The translations under genes and the position numbers were made by a program. The notes under the pieces were generated by a model. It made no database searches. It saw nothing but the letters and a program-made list of their open reading frames with translations, and was not told the origin of the DNA. Shown here piece after piece: positions 46,401 to 58,972 of a stretch of DNA of 64,000 bases (position 1 is the first letter of the stretch; each line of letters starts with the position of its first letter). The DNA is from Diospyros lotus. Its lineage: Eukaryota > Streptophyta > Magnoliopsida > Ericales > Ebenaceae. The stretch covers positions 930,001 through 994,000 of the forward strand of contig NC_068348.1 of the NCBI RefSeq assembly GCF_014633365.1. The letters are read 5' to 3'.

Positions 46401-49400
46401 ATATTTTAGAAAACCAAAATGCGCCTCTAATAAATTCAAAAGATTAACTGAATTTCACATGGCATGCATAACAGAAACTTTTGAGCACAGATTTACCTCT
46501 GATATAGTATAATGCATGTGCCTTTATAGTATGAACATACTCTTAAGTAATTAACAATCCATTGCTTCAAAGCAATTTTGTACAAGATGGCCACATCTTT
46601 CCAACATTTTAAAGTTTCACAAGATAATTAATCATATAGGAACAGAAATAGACATTAATCCTCCTTTAGTTAAACTAGTGCTTCAATGAACATGATACGA
46701 ATGCAAAAATACCACTGAGCAATCATTTACTTTTGTTGCAATTTCAATAGAACAGAGTAATTTAAGAGCAGTAATGAAGAGAGTCAGCTATAGAAAAAAT
46801 TGAACTATTAGTTGGGGCACCAAGGAAGATATAACTTACAGAAGTCTCTTCATTTAAAAATCCCAGTTCATCCCTCTTCCTTGGTTTGGTGGCACAGCTG
46901 TTTAAGTCTCCAGTTTCCAGATAGCGCAAAACGTCTTTATGGGAGAAAAATACATATCCACTTACAGCATCCGTGTAGTACTGTAGTAATAGATCTCCAT
47001 CAAAATTCATTCATAAGTCTCAAAAAATTCTACGACCGAAAGTACAGTACTCAAAAAAACTCTTAGTAATTGACCATGCAACCAAAGCAAGATATCCATC
47101 TATACCAACTCACATAGTGCTTGTACAATTTTTTTTTTTTTTTGGTGGGGGGGGAGAAGGGGACCACAGAAAAGGAAATAAGAAAAATATGAATTCAAGT
47201 GCTAATAAATGATGGAAGAAGAAATTCAGACCGGGTCTTTTCTGGTTTTATTGTCCTTCTTCTGAACTCTAAGTTCTTTTATCCATCCAGGAGGTAGCCC
47301 GTCAGGGTTAACCCTCTCGACCACACCCTAGAATATCACTTGAAAATCAGAGCTTGATCTTGGATTAAGCATATGAAAATGCTGTCTTATCAAATTTATC
47401 TCAACTAACTATGGAACAAAACCTTTTTCTCAGACTGATTGCTAGATCCCACTTGCTCCCATGTTGATGTAGAATTTGTAAGCTTCAGAGTTTTCACCTT
47501 CTGAGACTCCCCTAGCTTCAGAGGGCTGTTCAATCCATTTAATTCACGCATGTTAAGCTGAAAAGACAGCAGATTCTAATAAGAATATTGGTAAAATGTG
47601 CTTATGGCTATGTAAGAAACACCAATTCCTTAATTGCAAAATCAAGTCAAATTTTCTCAACTATATTCTACAATATTAACTTCCTAGAACACACAAAAAA
47701 TGGAAAGGCAAATTTCACCAGGATGAAAATAGGCTTGTTTCTAGAATATGAAAGAGGCTTCTCTTTCAAGTTGCAAGCAGATAAAAATGAAGCTTTTGGT
47801 GGAGACCTCCCCGAGCAGGCTGAGATTGGACTCACACTAATTATTGAAACTTTGATTATTTAATCAACACCTATCACATATTTAATATGATTATTGTGAA
47901 ATTAAGATTTGACCTGATAAATGATATGAGCTTGCTGTAAACACTAAATATCCAATGGTAATGCAAATAATGTGCTATTAAATATTAATGCATTCAGGCA
48001 TGACATCAAATGATATTATAACTTGAGAGTGCTATGATTCTTGTCAACATACACAAACAGAGTCAACATCCATTTTCTTCTGTTGGGATGTGCAGCTATT
48101 CCGCTTTATGGTTCTAAGATAATCAGAAACCTTCAGCTTTGAGTAGAATTTGCACCCAGTCAGCGGATCAATATAAAACTGCAATAACAGAATAAATAAT
48201 CACGTGAAAAAAACATATGCATATAGCACAATAAGATAAATAGCATCTGATCCATTCAAGCAATATTAGGAAGCAACTACGTTATGTTATTAAAATTTTC
48301 AAATTATTAAAAGATGTAGAATAATGAAGATCTTTCAAAATTAGGAAGTTTCATACTGGTTTAATTAAATATGCAACCCTGATGGTCAATTGGCCAAATT
48401 GCCACCAAAAAAAAAAGAAGAAAAAAACAATGATAGAACCAAAAAAATTGCAAATTATACAAAGGAATGTACTTGCAGGAATAACGGCTTCACATGTTCA
48501 ATTTTGGCACAACCGATACAATAATACACCAAACATTTGGCCTACCAGCCACCTAAACCATACTAAGAGGTCTGCATATCGCCCAAGGGAAGAACGACAA
48601 TATAGTCAAAATGATAACAAGAATAATAATAATAATATAGAACAAAGGGAGAACATGTTAAGATGCAATCAATGAAAAGTTAAGTAAATGAAATAAATCC
48701 ACTAAGCATATTTTGGCTCTTACCAGACCACTCAAACATTGATAGCATGACTAGGATTTTAACATGCCAAGGTAATACCCTTCCCAAAGTCGTTCCTAAT
48801 ATCTAAGTTCATGGAAAATTCAAACCATTTTCATACATTTATCTAGAAATTGTTATGAATTAGAAAATGGTCATTTCTCTCTCTTTCTCCCTTCCCCTGT
48901 TCCAGATATTAAATAATTAATCTTTTCATCTGCAAATTTATGCAAGCTTTATATACCTCTTTGCAGAATTTAAAATTTATTTTTATCCATGCATTATGAA
49001 TTAGAAAAAAAGCCACCAATCAAGGATGGCAGCTTTGGTTAAGTGTATTAAAAGCACTTAGAAATTATCATAGACCAAAATATCTTGATTAATTTAAATG
49101 AATGTGTACAACATCCTCTTTTAAGGAGAGGATTATTAGCAAAAAAGGAAGGAGATAATTGACAACATCCTACCATCCTAATTTACATTATTAACTTTCT
49201 ATATTTACATAATATTTACATAAAACACTGATCCTAGAATATTCTAGAATCAAGGCCAGATCAGTCTTAATTGAGCATAATTCCAGCACTCCCCCTCAAG
49301 TTGATTTGTAGATGTCTTCCATAGCTAGCTTACCAATAAGTTTATCAAACTGCTTCTTATGTAGACCCTTAGTAGTCAGAACATCAGCAATTTGTTCAGT

Positions 49401-52400
49401 TGTTGGAAAGGATGGCATGCCATATTATTCCAGCATCGATCTTCTCCTTGATGAAATATTTGTCCACCTCTATATGTTTTGTACAGTCATGCAACACTAG
49501 ATTATGAGCTATAGAGATGGCAACCTTGTTGTCACAATAGACTTTTATAGATATTGAATGAGAAAACTTTAGCTCTTCAAGTATTCGTTTGATCCACATT
49601 CCCTCATAAATTCAATGGGCAACAGCTCTAAACTCTGCTTCTGCACTACTTCTAGCCACCACATTTTGTTTTTTGCTTCGCCAGGTGACTAAATTTCCCC
49701 CAACAAAAGAACAGTAGTCCGAAATAGATCTCCTATCATCAACACTTCCTGTCCAATCTGCATGAGTGTAGATCTCAACTCACAGGTGACCATGTTTCTT
49801 GAATAGTAACCCTTTGTCAGGTGTCCCTTTTAGATATCTTAAGATTCTGTAAACCACCTCGAAATGCTCTAGCCCTGGTGAGTGCATAAACTGACTTGCC
49901 ATACTAACTGCAAAAGAAATATCAGATCGCGTATGAGACAAATAGGTTAACCTGCCCACAAGTCTTTAATATTGTTCCATGTCCTTCACTTCTTCAGCTT
50001 TAGCAGCCTGTAGTTTCACATTAGGCTCGATGGGAGTCTCCGACACCCTGCAACCGAGTAAACCTGTTTCTCCAAGAAGATCGAGTACATATTTTCTGTG
50101 ATTGACAAAAATACCTTCTTTGGATCTTGCAAACTCCATTCCAAGAAAGTATTTTAGGATTCCCAGGTCTTTAATTTGGAACTCCTTCGCAAGTTTCTTC
50201 TTGAGGGCTGCTAACTCTGTCTCATTATCACCAGTTAAAATAATATCGTCAACATAAACAATCAAAATTGCAATTTTACTATCTTTTGAGTGTTTATAAA
50301 ATATAGTGTGATCTACCTGACTTTGAAGGAAGCCATAATTGGTAATTGTCTTTCCAAAGCGTTCAAACCATGCTCTCGGTAACTGTTTGAGACCGTATAG
50401 GGATTTCTTCAGTCTACATACTTTGTCACTCCCAAATTTCTTTTCGAATCTCGGAGGGAAACTCATGAAGACCTCCTCTTCAAGATCACCATTAAGAAAC
50501 ACATTTTTTACATTAAACTGGTGTAGAGGCCAATCTGAATTTACTGCAAGAAACAACAGGACTCTGATAGAGTTTATTTTAGCAACAGAAGCAAAGGTCT
50601 CTTAATAGTCAATCCCATGAGTCTGGATTTAGCCACCAGCCTGGCTTTGAACCTATCAACACTCCTATCAACCTTACACTTTATTGTAAACACCCATTTA
50701 CACACTACTATTTTCTTGCCTTTGGACAGATAGACTATCTCCCAAGTGCCACTTCACCTTAGAGCATTTATCTCCTCTATGACTGCTAATTTCCAATTCA
50801 GATCATCCAAAGCTTCCTATATATTTCTTAGAACAAACAAGTGTGAAATCCTAGATGTGAAAGCTTTATGATTTTTTGATAGTCTGTGGTAAGAGAGCTA
50901 TTTAGCAATAGGATGTTTAGTGCAACTTCCGACACCTTTCCTAATTGCTATAGGAACATCAAGATCAGGAATAGTAGGTGAATAATTGATAATAGTTGAA
51001 GAATCAACTGGGGAACTATTGGGTATAGTTGAAGGAAGCAAACTAGATGTTGAAATGGGATTTTCTGAACTTACAGTGCCATTGTTCGGGTTTTCAAACT
51101 GGTTTTGTGTAGAGTTGACATTCAGATCTTTGTTCCTTTGATGAAATCTCTGCCTAATATAAACCTGAATCTCAAAATTCGGATCGTGATAATCAGTTTG
51201 TAGTACTTCTCCCCCTGCACGAGAAACCCCTTCACTTTGTACCAAAGAATCAGAATCTCCTAAGTGACCATTATCAGAAACATGTGATTCTTAAGTAGGA
51301 CAAATTGCATTTAGAAGTGGATCAGAAACATCCCAAAAAATATCTTCAACTTCATGCAGCGTTCTAAAACACGCTAGGCGCTAGTCGGGCCCCAAGCTGG
51401 GGCCTAGCGCCTAGGCGGGGCCTAAGCGGGCTTAGAAAAACTGTTGATTTTTTTTTATATTTTTTAATTTTATGATGTAACTTAATGTTATTTTTAATTA
51501 AATCATAGTTAAAAGTGGCATGAAAATATATATATCTAATATATATAAATAGAAATATATATATTTACATATAAATAGAAATAGAGAAATATATATATCT
51601 AATATATTTAACATATAAATAATATATATATATCTAACCTATAAATAAAAAAATTTAAATAACATAATAAACCCTAATACTAACCCCAACAACGAGAGAG
51701 AGAGAGAGAGAGAGAGAGATCCAACAGCGCCAGTGCGCACGCGAGCGAGAGAGAGGGGGGGTCAAAAGCGGAAGCAGAGATGGAGCTTGACAGCGGCGAC
51801 GGCGGCGTTGACGCGGCGAGGACACGGCAGCAAGGATGGAGTTTGATAGCGTAGAGGCGATGAGGAGGTCGCGATGGAGCTCGAGGCAGCGAGGAGGTAC
51901 CAACGGCATTGAGGCAGTGGCGGCCTTGGCAGAGAGGAGTATGAGAGGGCGACGGCTAAGAGCAGTATGAGAGGGCGACGGCTGAGAGGAGTAAAAGAGG
52001 CTTTGGAATCGACGAAAGGTAAAATTTAAACACAAAAATTAGGCGCCCTAGGCAACTAGGCTTCGCCGCCAGCTCGATTAATCGGGCCGGCGCCTACAAG
52101 GGCCGCCTAGGCCGATTTTTAAAACACTGACTTCATGTTTCTCCCCTTGAAGAGAATTTTGGATAAAATAAGGTTGTTTTTCAAAAAACGAAACATCCAT
52201 ACTGATATTGAATTTTTTTTTTTTTTTGTGCGAGGATCATAACACTTATAGCCTTTTTTATGTGAGACATAACCCAAAAAAACATATTTGACAGCCCTAG
52301 GGTCAAGTTTGGAATGAAATTGATTAGGGATATGAACATACACAGTATATTCAAAAACTTTGATAGGAAGATCCGAATGTAACCGAGTGTTGGGAAAAAC

Positions 52401-55400
52401 TTCTTTTAGGCACTCAAGAGGTGTTTTGTACTTTTAACACTTTAGTGGGTATCCTGTTTATCAAATAGGACATCGTCAAAACAGCTTCATCCCATAAATA
52501 TTTTGGAATATGCATAGAAAACATTATGGCACGAGCGACTTTGAGTAAATGCTTGTTTTACGTTTAGCAATGCTATTCTGTTGAGAAGTATTTCAACAAG
52601 TAGATGTGTGGTGAATACCTTTTACTTTCAAAAAATCCCCCAAGTGCTCGTTAAAATACTCGGTACCATTATCAGAGTGTAAAATACCAATTTTGGTTTG
52701 AAATTGATTTTCAATCATAATGTAAAAATTTTGAATAAGTATTCAACTTCAGATTTTTTGTGCATCAAATAAATCCAACACAAACGTGTATGATCATCAA
52801 TAAAGGTAACATACCACCGTTTGCCAGAAAGAGAAGAAATTTTATATGGACCCAAACATCACTACGAATTATATAAAAAGGTTTGGACGCTTGGTAAGGT
52901 TTTGGTAAATATGTAGAACAATGATTTTTTGCCAAGATGCAACTATCACATTGAAAAAGGGAATAATCCATTCCTTTAAACAATTCAGGAAATAAACGTT
53001 TCAAATAGGCAAAACTAGGATGACCTAGTCTAAGATGCTATAGCATAATTGTGTCTGGAACAGGAATTGAACTAGTATTACTAAAGCCCTAAGCTTTTTT
53101 ATTACCAACAGAGATATCATCAAAGTAGTAAAGACCTTCAATCATCCTAGCACGCCAAATCATCGTCCCCAAAGTCTAACACAATGAGAGTCAAAGAAAG
53201 TAGCCCGATAGTTAGAATCTTTGTACAGTTTATTGACAGATAAAAGATTGCAATCTAAGTTAGGAACATGAAAGACAAAAGTGAGATTAATATTCTCAAT
53301 CAGTTTAATAAGTCATTTGCCTGCAATAGGTGAGAAACTACCATTGGCGATTCTGATTTTTTTCATTTCCAGAGCAAGGAGTATAGGTATTAAAGAAATG
53401 AGAAGAACTAGTCATTTGATCGGAGGCTTCAAAATCTATAACCCATGGAGAGATATGAAGACAAGAAAGGGCATTAGGTTTTCTATCTGTGTGTGACAAG
53501 GAAACACTAAGAACACCAGATGAAGAATTGGATTTTAACAGCTACAAAAGTTGATCAATTTGCTCTTTGTTGAAGGGACCAATATCAACCCCATTGGTAG
53601 TAGGAACCCTACAGTGGCTATTTTCTCCTTGCTGACTACTCTTCCAATTGGCAGGTTTACCATGAATTTTTCAACAAGTCTCATGAGTATGGCATGGCTT
53701 GTTGCAATGGTCACACCAAACCCGAGGTCGCTCATCACTCTTACACTGGTAATTTGCAACCTTGTAGGCAGTAGCATTAGTAATTAAGGCAGAATTTTCA
53801 AGTGACTCACCAATAATCTTTTTTCCTAGCATGACACTCCTTCGGCTTTCTTCTCTTCTAACTTCAACAAATACGTCACCGATAGGGGGGAAGGGGAGAC
53901 CGGCCAATGATCCTTCCTCGCACTTCATCGAACTCGATATTGAGACCAGCAAGAAACTTGTAAATATGGCTATCTTCAACTAGTTTCTTGTGGTGATTGC
54001 AATCATTTGTAGATTTCCACTCATACGTGTTGAAGAGATCAAGATCTTGCCACAATCGCTTCAAAGAATGGAAGTACTTAGTGACAGAATCATCTCCTTG
54101 TCGAATCTCTCCCAGTTTCAAAGTCAATTCAAAAACCTAATATTGGTTCCCCAAGTCAGAGTACATTTGATTTATATTATCCCACAATTCCTTTGCAATA
54201 AGATAGCACATATAATTGGAACTGATATCTTCATCCATGGAATTGACCAGCCATGTCATTACCATGGAGTTTTCAGCATCCCAAATGGAATGTGATGAGT
54301 CATCCGCTGCAAGTTCCTTCTTGTCCCCGATAAGATAGCCAATTTTCTCTTGCCCACGGATATACATTCGGATTGACTGAGACCAACGAAGAAAATTATC
54401 ACCATTTAAGCGGATAGTGGTGATTTGGACAGAATAGGTTGGTTGGGTCACTGGCATTTTTGTTGGGGCAGCAGCAGCAGGGTGTGCAGTGGTTTCAAAA
54501 GTGACTTCGGACATGGCTAAGGAGGAAGAAACGGGTTGACAAGATCTGGGAAGTGGCTGTCGGTGTAAGGGCGGCAGCTAGCGGCTGATGGCGAATGGCA
54601 GTCAAGGCACAAAGATCGCAAGCGGTCGGCAGCATCGACGATGTCTGGTGATGGCACCGATGGATCTAAGATCAGCGGCGACTTAGGATGGCCGATGGAG
54701 TGGTGTCGGTGGCTTGGTGATCGTAGAGGAATGATAGGGCAACCTAGGGTTTTTCACAATGTACAGCTATAATTTAGTTTGGCTTTGATACCAACTTAGA
54801 AATTATCACAGACCAAAATGTCTTGATTAATTTAAATAAATGTGAACAACATCCTCTTTTAAGTAGAGGATTATTAGCAAAAAAGAAAAGAAATAATTGA
54901 CAGCATCCTAATTTACATTATTAACTTTCTATATTTACATAAAACACTGATCCTAGAATATTCTAGGATCAAGGCCAGATCAGTCTTAATTGAGCATAAT
55001 TCCAGCAAAAGCTCACAGCTATAACTGGAATTTATTGGGAAAAATTTACTTGTAGCTAAAATAGAAAAGTGCAGAGGATAGCTCTCTTTCCCCCAACAAT
55101 TTATCGAGACGGTGTCGCATATGCTCATTAGTACATCAGGCAACTTGTTGCCAAGCAAAATATAGATTTGCATTAAAAGGATGGCAACTCTTTCTTTCCC
55201 CACACCCCCAAGATGGTGCAATTTGTGAATATAGAAATGTATCGTGGAGATTGTAGTGAGAAGGGCAAAATGTTAAGAATATTGTCAGTGCATATGCACC
55301 AAAGTTGGATTGGAAGAAGAGATAATGGAAAATTTTTGAAAGGATTTAGATAGGTAGTTGCAACAAATACCTACAAAAAGATCATTGTAGGAGCTGACTT

Positions 55401-58078
55401 GAATAGTCATGTAGCTAAAAAAGTTAATGAGTAAAAATGTATATGGAGGTCATGGCTTTGGAGAAAGACATAATGAGGAAAAAACTGTTGTTGGATTTTT
55501 CCTTGGCATCCGATCTCATTATATCTACGTACCGTTCCCAAGAAACAGGATGAACATTTTATCACATGTAAAAGTAGCTTATCAACTACCCAAATAGACT
55601 TCTTCCTTATGAGGCCAAAGGGTAGCTTGTCATGTAAGGATTGTAAGTTAGCGAGAGAACGGCTAACCACTCAACAAAAGCTTATTGTTATCAACTTCCA
55701 TAACAAAAAATGCAGGACGAAGACTGATAAGAAGTGAAACCCAAAAATCAAATGATTCGATTTGAAATGCAAAAGCAAGTTACTTCCAGGAAAAAAAGTT
55801 ATGATAGAAGAGATTAAACTGGGGAAGCTGAGGCAAATCTAATGTGGCATGCAATGGCTAATATAATTCAAAAACAACAAAAATTGTTCTAGGTTAGTTG
55901 AAAGGAAAAGGAGTCATGGTAGTGTAGTGCAGAGGTATAAGAAAGAAATGAATAAATCAAAACAAGAAAATTTGCTACCAGATTTGGCATGCATGCCCTG
56001 ATGAGCAAAATTTTGAAAATGTATATTTTAGCAAAAAAGGAAGCAAAGCATGCCATCAGTGAAGCAAGGTTAAGAGAATATGAAAATTTGTATTGAGACA
56101 AAAGACTAAGTTGGCTACGATATGAGGAAGAAGAACAAAATATTTTAACCAAAATGAAGTATATAAAAGACAAAGACCAAAAGGTACTGGTAAATGAAGG
56201 AGCTATGAAAAGGAGATGGAATGAATTTGCAGTGCTATTCAATACCTGTGGATAAATAAATATTACGATGCAACATCTTAGTAATTCTTTTTAAAAAAAC
56301 TAATAATTTTATACTTTGTAGACATCCTTGTCTAAAAGAAGTGGAGCAAAGCATACAAATGAGAAGAATGATAAAGTTGTTAGATTGAATAGTATCTCAA
56401 GACCATGTAGAGATAATAGGTTGTAAGACCACATGGAGAAAGAATAGTTATTCCCACAACACCAGGACATGAGAAAAAAAGATGGAAATGGGAATGTAAA
56501 TGGAAGTCGAGGGTCAAATAGAAAAAGCTCAGGCACCTAACGAGAACCAGTTCCGTATCGATCAAGTGAAGTAGATCGTGGAAAACATGCTGGAGGTTAT
56601 TCAGGGTGGAAGCCCAAGTGAACCCAGCAAACTGGAGCAATATAGGAGGATGCAAAAGCCAGTGTTTAAAAGAGATGATAATGCTGACCCCAATGTTAGC
56701 GAATATTACTTCGAGCAGAAGGAGAAAATACTGGACCACCTGGACTATTCTGTTGAACAAAAGGTAAAGTGTGTGTGGTTTATGTTGGAAGATGAGGTGG
56801 GAAGGTGGGGAAACGAATTTGAGACAGTCCAATACGATCACATGGGAAAAGTTTAAGTAACTCTTCGAGTCTTCAATGCAAAAAAAAATTCAAAATGCAG
56901 GAAAGTATGAGTCCTAGATTACTAAATTGATTAAGTACGTGCCCATGTATCAAAAAGATGACAAAAGGAAAGGAAGTTTCCAACAGGACTTCGTGTTGAA
57001 CTGCAACGAAGACTAAGTGCATGGGATATCAGGACCCGTCCACGGGCACATACATCTATTGGTATTTTTTTCACATGTCCGAACATCTTAATCATTTTTC
57101 AAACATCTTATCTCCAATAGGTACCACTCCAACCTTATTACGGGAAAACAACAGTAGGCTGCAGCTTACTAAGTTTTTTAGAAAGACTACATCAACTAGG
57201 ATCCTCCCAATATGTATAATGACATCAAGGAGACACAGCAATATGACTTTAATATTTGACCAACTCAAGGCAATAAATCCATCCAAGCAATTGGGATGCC
57301 GAATTTGGTGGAAAAGTACAAGCAAGGAGCCAAAAGAGCAACTGGAGGCTAGGAACTCACCATCAATGAAATTGCTTCTTTTGCCTTGTGCTTTATTTCA
57401 GATTAGGGAAAAAAATAATGTTATTACCTTCCACTACTTATGAGCAGTAACAAAACAATATGTATTTATGTATTCAAGGACTCCAGCAAACAACATTTCT
57501 CAATAGCATACTCGTCGGGAAATAGATAACCCAAAAGTTCCATAAATGCGGATCAAAGCAACATGAAGACAAGAGACCTATTGCCGAAATGATAATCATA
57601 GCTCAGAAATCAAAGTTACATGCTTGCACAGAGGTTCATACCAAATTTTGCAAGAGTAGATGTAAACACAGAAACGAAAGATCACTTCACCACTAGTAGA
57701 TGTAAACCAAATTTTGCACAAATTTCCCTAGGGCGTCGCTCGCGTTCACCACTAGTACAATCAAAGTAGCACGGCCAGTAAAAGCGAAAGATCACTTCAA
57801 ACAAGCAGGTAATTAAAAACCAAAAATATCGTATCAAACCAGCAACCTCCTCAATCGTTAATTCCAACAACTTTCTCAAAGACCAGCACATACGAGTACC
57901 CTAGTTACCAACTCCCGCAATTTCAGCACCAAGTCTCAGCTACAACCCAAAAACCCTAGGAACACCACGAAACGAACTCGATAAATTATAATACCTTCAC
58001 TTTGCGGCCGCCGTTCGTGACTTTGACCTTCTGAGTCCAGCCATCGGGAAGCCAGTCCGGCGTGTTTCCGGCGACCAT
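40433..58078 (-). CDS. MBD13: Methyl-CpG-binding-domain protein, MBD13-like
   Basis: Seven exons on the minus strand: 57,995-58,078, 48,059-48,178, 47,423-47,557, 47,232-47,327, 46,840-46,980, 43,469-43,532 and 40,433-43,344. Phases agree throughout, giving about 1,183 aa. Exons 1-2 make a first MBD ([19 protein letters not shown], then [20 protein letters not shown]). Exons 4-5 make a second ([15 protein letters not shown], then [20 protein letters not shown]). The last exon encodes three copies of a module with SKRLAG and [18 protein letters not shown], plus six degenerate EAPSN...SLEDQA units. Such proteins are nuclear chromatin readers; methyl-CpG binding by MBD13-type domains is not assured. 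The acceptor of the last exon (43,344) has alternatives in the same phase at 43,330 and 43,324. Intron 1 is 9.8 kb and full of transposons. Confidence 0.92.
45540..45900 (+). pseudogene. Ty3/gypsy RNase H fragment in an MBD13-like intron
   Basis: Translation shows [18 protein letters not shown], then, after a stop, ALHHWRDYL and, further on, [19 protein letters not shown] and a DALSR-like [17 protein letters not shown]. This is the RNase H/tether region of a gypsy pol. It is antisense to the host gene and lies in the 3.3-kb intron 43,533-46,839. A shorter relative is at 28,044-28,170. Confidence 0.75.
49056..49288 (-). repeat. Copia 3' LTR
   Basis: Matches 54,794-55,007, with small indels (about 8 and 11 bp) and scattered substitutions. 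The divergence shows the insertion is not recent. Confidence 0.93.
49396..54514 (-). pseudogene. Copia gag-pol, degenerate
   Basis: The gag part starts at 54,514 ([13 protein letters not shown], then [17 protein letters not shown] and [12 protein letters not shown]), with a TAG at 54,135 and continuation [24 protein letters not shown]-like knuckle ([15 protein letters not shown]) is near 53,690. Pre-integrase/integrase traces appear near 53,000-52,120 ([14 protein letters not shown]). RT runs 50,556-49,966 with [17 protein letters not shown] and the catalytic YVDDI. The RNase H end is at 49,599-49,396 ([26 protein letters not shown]). Stops and frameshifts between blocks, plus the nested hAT-like insertion, make it inactive. 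Confidence 0.9.
51357..52129. mobile_element. hAT-like MITE nested in the copia element
   Basis: The 773-bp element has inverted ends CAGCGTTCTAAAACACGC and the complement of CAGTGTTTTAAAAATCGG. They are flanked by a perfect 8-bp duplication ACTTCATG (51,349-51,356 and 52,130-52,137). Subterminal GGCGCCTAGGC-type motifs occur at both ends, as in a widespread plant hAT MITE group. Its interior includes a GA-microsatellite (about 51,692-51,719) and an ORF (51,655-52,035) that I regard as compositional. Confidence 0.92.
54794..55007 (-). repeat. Copia 5' LTR
   Basis: The partner of 49,056-49,288, followed (minus strand) by the TGGTATCAAAGCC primer-binding site at 54,793-54,781. Confidence 0.93.
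55270..56255 (+). pseudogene. LINE-type (non-LTR) endonuclease/RT remnant
   Basis: The conceptual translation, with many stops and frame changes, shows [12 protein letters not shown], a [12 protein letters not shown] motif (55,391-55,414), [16 protein letters not shown], a YPNRLLP (for SQIDFFL) region, then [20 protein letters not shown]. This order is that of plant LINE endonuclease domains followed by the linker to RT. It is in the MBD13-like intron 1, antisense to the gene, immediately right of the copia element. Confidence 0.65.
56520..57015 (+). pseudogene. Ty3/gypsy gag remnant
   Basis: [22 protein letters not shown] sequence with a one-frame segment (56,578-56,856) containing [20 protein letters not shown] and [20 protein letters not shown]. 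This resembles the gag domain pattern in which a W-rich helix follows 'EKV..A.YML.G.A..WW'. After a frame change comes TWEKFK-like and [11 protein letters not shown] sequence. Degenerate and antisense to the host gene. Confidence 0.6.
57016..57994. other. Remainder of MBD13-like intron 1 near exon 1
   Basis: No supported gene. There is a short direct repeat GATCACTTCACCACTAG/GATCACTTCAAACAAG (57,680-57,800) and ordinary intron sequence. Confidence 0.5.
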
Positions 58079-58788
58079 TTCGCTGCTGCAATCTGGAGTC
58101 TCCGGCAGCAAACAGCCGCAAAAGGGGACCCCTTTTCAGAAGATCAAATCCATCCCATCCCAGTATTCATCTAGATACACCGATTTCTCTCCGGAAATTC
58201 TTTACTAGTTCAATTAGCTTTCGATGTTTCTCTGGGCGCGATGGAAAATGGATTTTTGCTGAATTTGGGGGCTTCCGTTCGCTGAAGCAGCAGAGAGAAT
58301 ACGATAGTGAGAAGTGAGAGCACACGTGTTTGGGAGCCTCTAAATAGTCTCTGTCGGGAATGCAAACGTAGCTCCTTCCCTTCTCGCTTTTTCCCTTGTT
58401 TTCACATTTGAGTTCGTTTGCACATATATATATATATATATAATAGTCAAATACATTGTTATCGAGAGGTGACTCGAGTGACTCTTATTTCTATAAAATT
58501 TAAAATAAATGAAACCAGATATGCCTCGTAAACTTAATTAAATAATTTTTTTTAGTATATATATGTTCTAACTAATTATCAATAAATAAGTATAATGATT
58601 TTTAATAAATAAATTTATCATTAAATAGATATTGAAACTTTTAACTTTTTTTTTTTATTATTCATTTGGGGTACCCGGACTTACGCCCAACTAATCCTCA
58701 AAGGGTGATGACCTTCCCCCTAATACATGCCCAGATAAATTTGAATGCGGATCTAATCTATATATATTTAAAGTAAACTTTCGAGATA
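58079..58788. other. 5' flank of the MBD13-like gene
   Basis: Upstream of the ATG at 58,078 (minus strand) is a GC-moderate 5' UTR and promoter region to about 58,400, with a (TA)n run at 58,425-58,443. No TATA box could be assigned with confidence. The gene is divergent from the dehydrogenase gene at 60,272. Confidence 0.5.
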
Positions 58789-58972
58789 GAACCATGCTAC
58801 ATGTACACTATTTTTGTACATCTTGGGCTACACAAGGGGTATTATGACCAAAATACCCTGCGCCTCTCCATGCGCCTCACGCACCTCTATGCGCCTCATG
58901 AGGGGTTTTTTGTCATAACACCCCATTTTGTAGCTCAAGATATACAAAATGGGTGTACCAATAGCATTTTCC
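58789..58972. mobile_element. Small Mutator-type MITE (184 bp)
   Basis: Flanked by a perfect 9-bp duplication TTCGAGATA (58,780-58,788 and 58,973-58,981). The ends are long imperfect inverted repeats: ATGCTACATGTACAC...TACATCTTGGGCTACA against the complement of ATGCTATTGGTACACC...TATCTTGAGCTACA. The whole element can fold into a hairpin with a GCGCCTC-rich loop. ORFs across it are not genes. Confidence 0.85.

Larger units (their letters stand above)
49056..55007 (-). mobile_element. Ty1/copia retrotransposon, complete structure, in intron 1 of the MBD13-like gene
   Basis: LTRs at 49,056-49,288 (3') and 54,794-55,007 (5') are bracketed by a perfect 5-bp duplication AAAGC (49,051-49,055 and 55,008-55,012). 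On the minus strand LTRs begin TGCTGGAATT and end TCTAAGT. Next to the 5' LTR is a primer-binding site TGGTATCAAAGCC (initiator-Met tRNA type, one mismatch to the usual copia motif). Next to the 3' LTR is the polypurine tract CTTGAGGGGGAG. Domains in order on the minus strand are gag, integrase, RT and RNase H, all interrupted by stops. A hAT-like element is nested at 51,357-52,129. It lies in the same orientation as the host gene. Confidence 0.95.

Noticed and set aside
49051..49060. Copia element starting at CTTAGAAATT, the extent of raw LTR similarity
   Set aside because: The perfect AAAGC duplication and the adjacent primer-binding site place the true LTR edge at 49,056 and 54,794.
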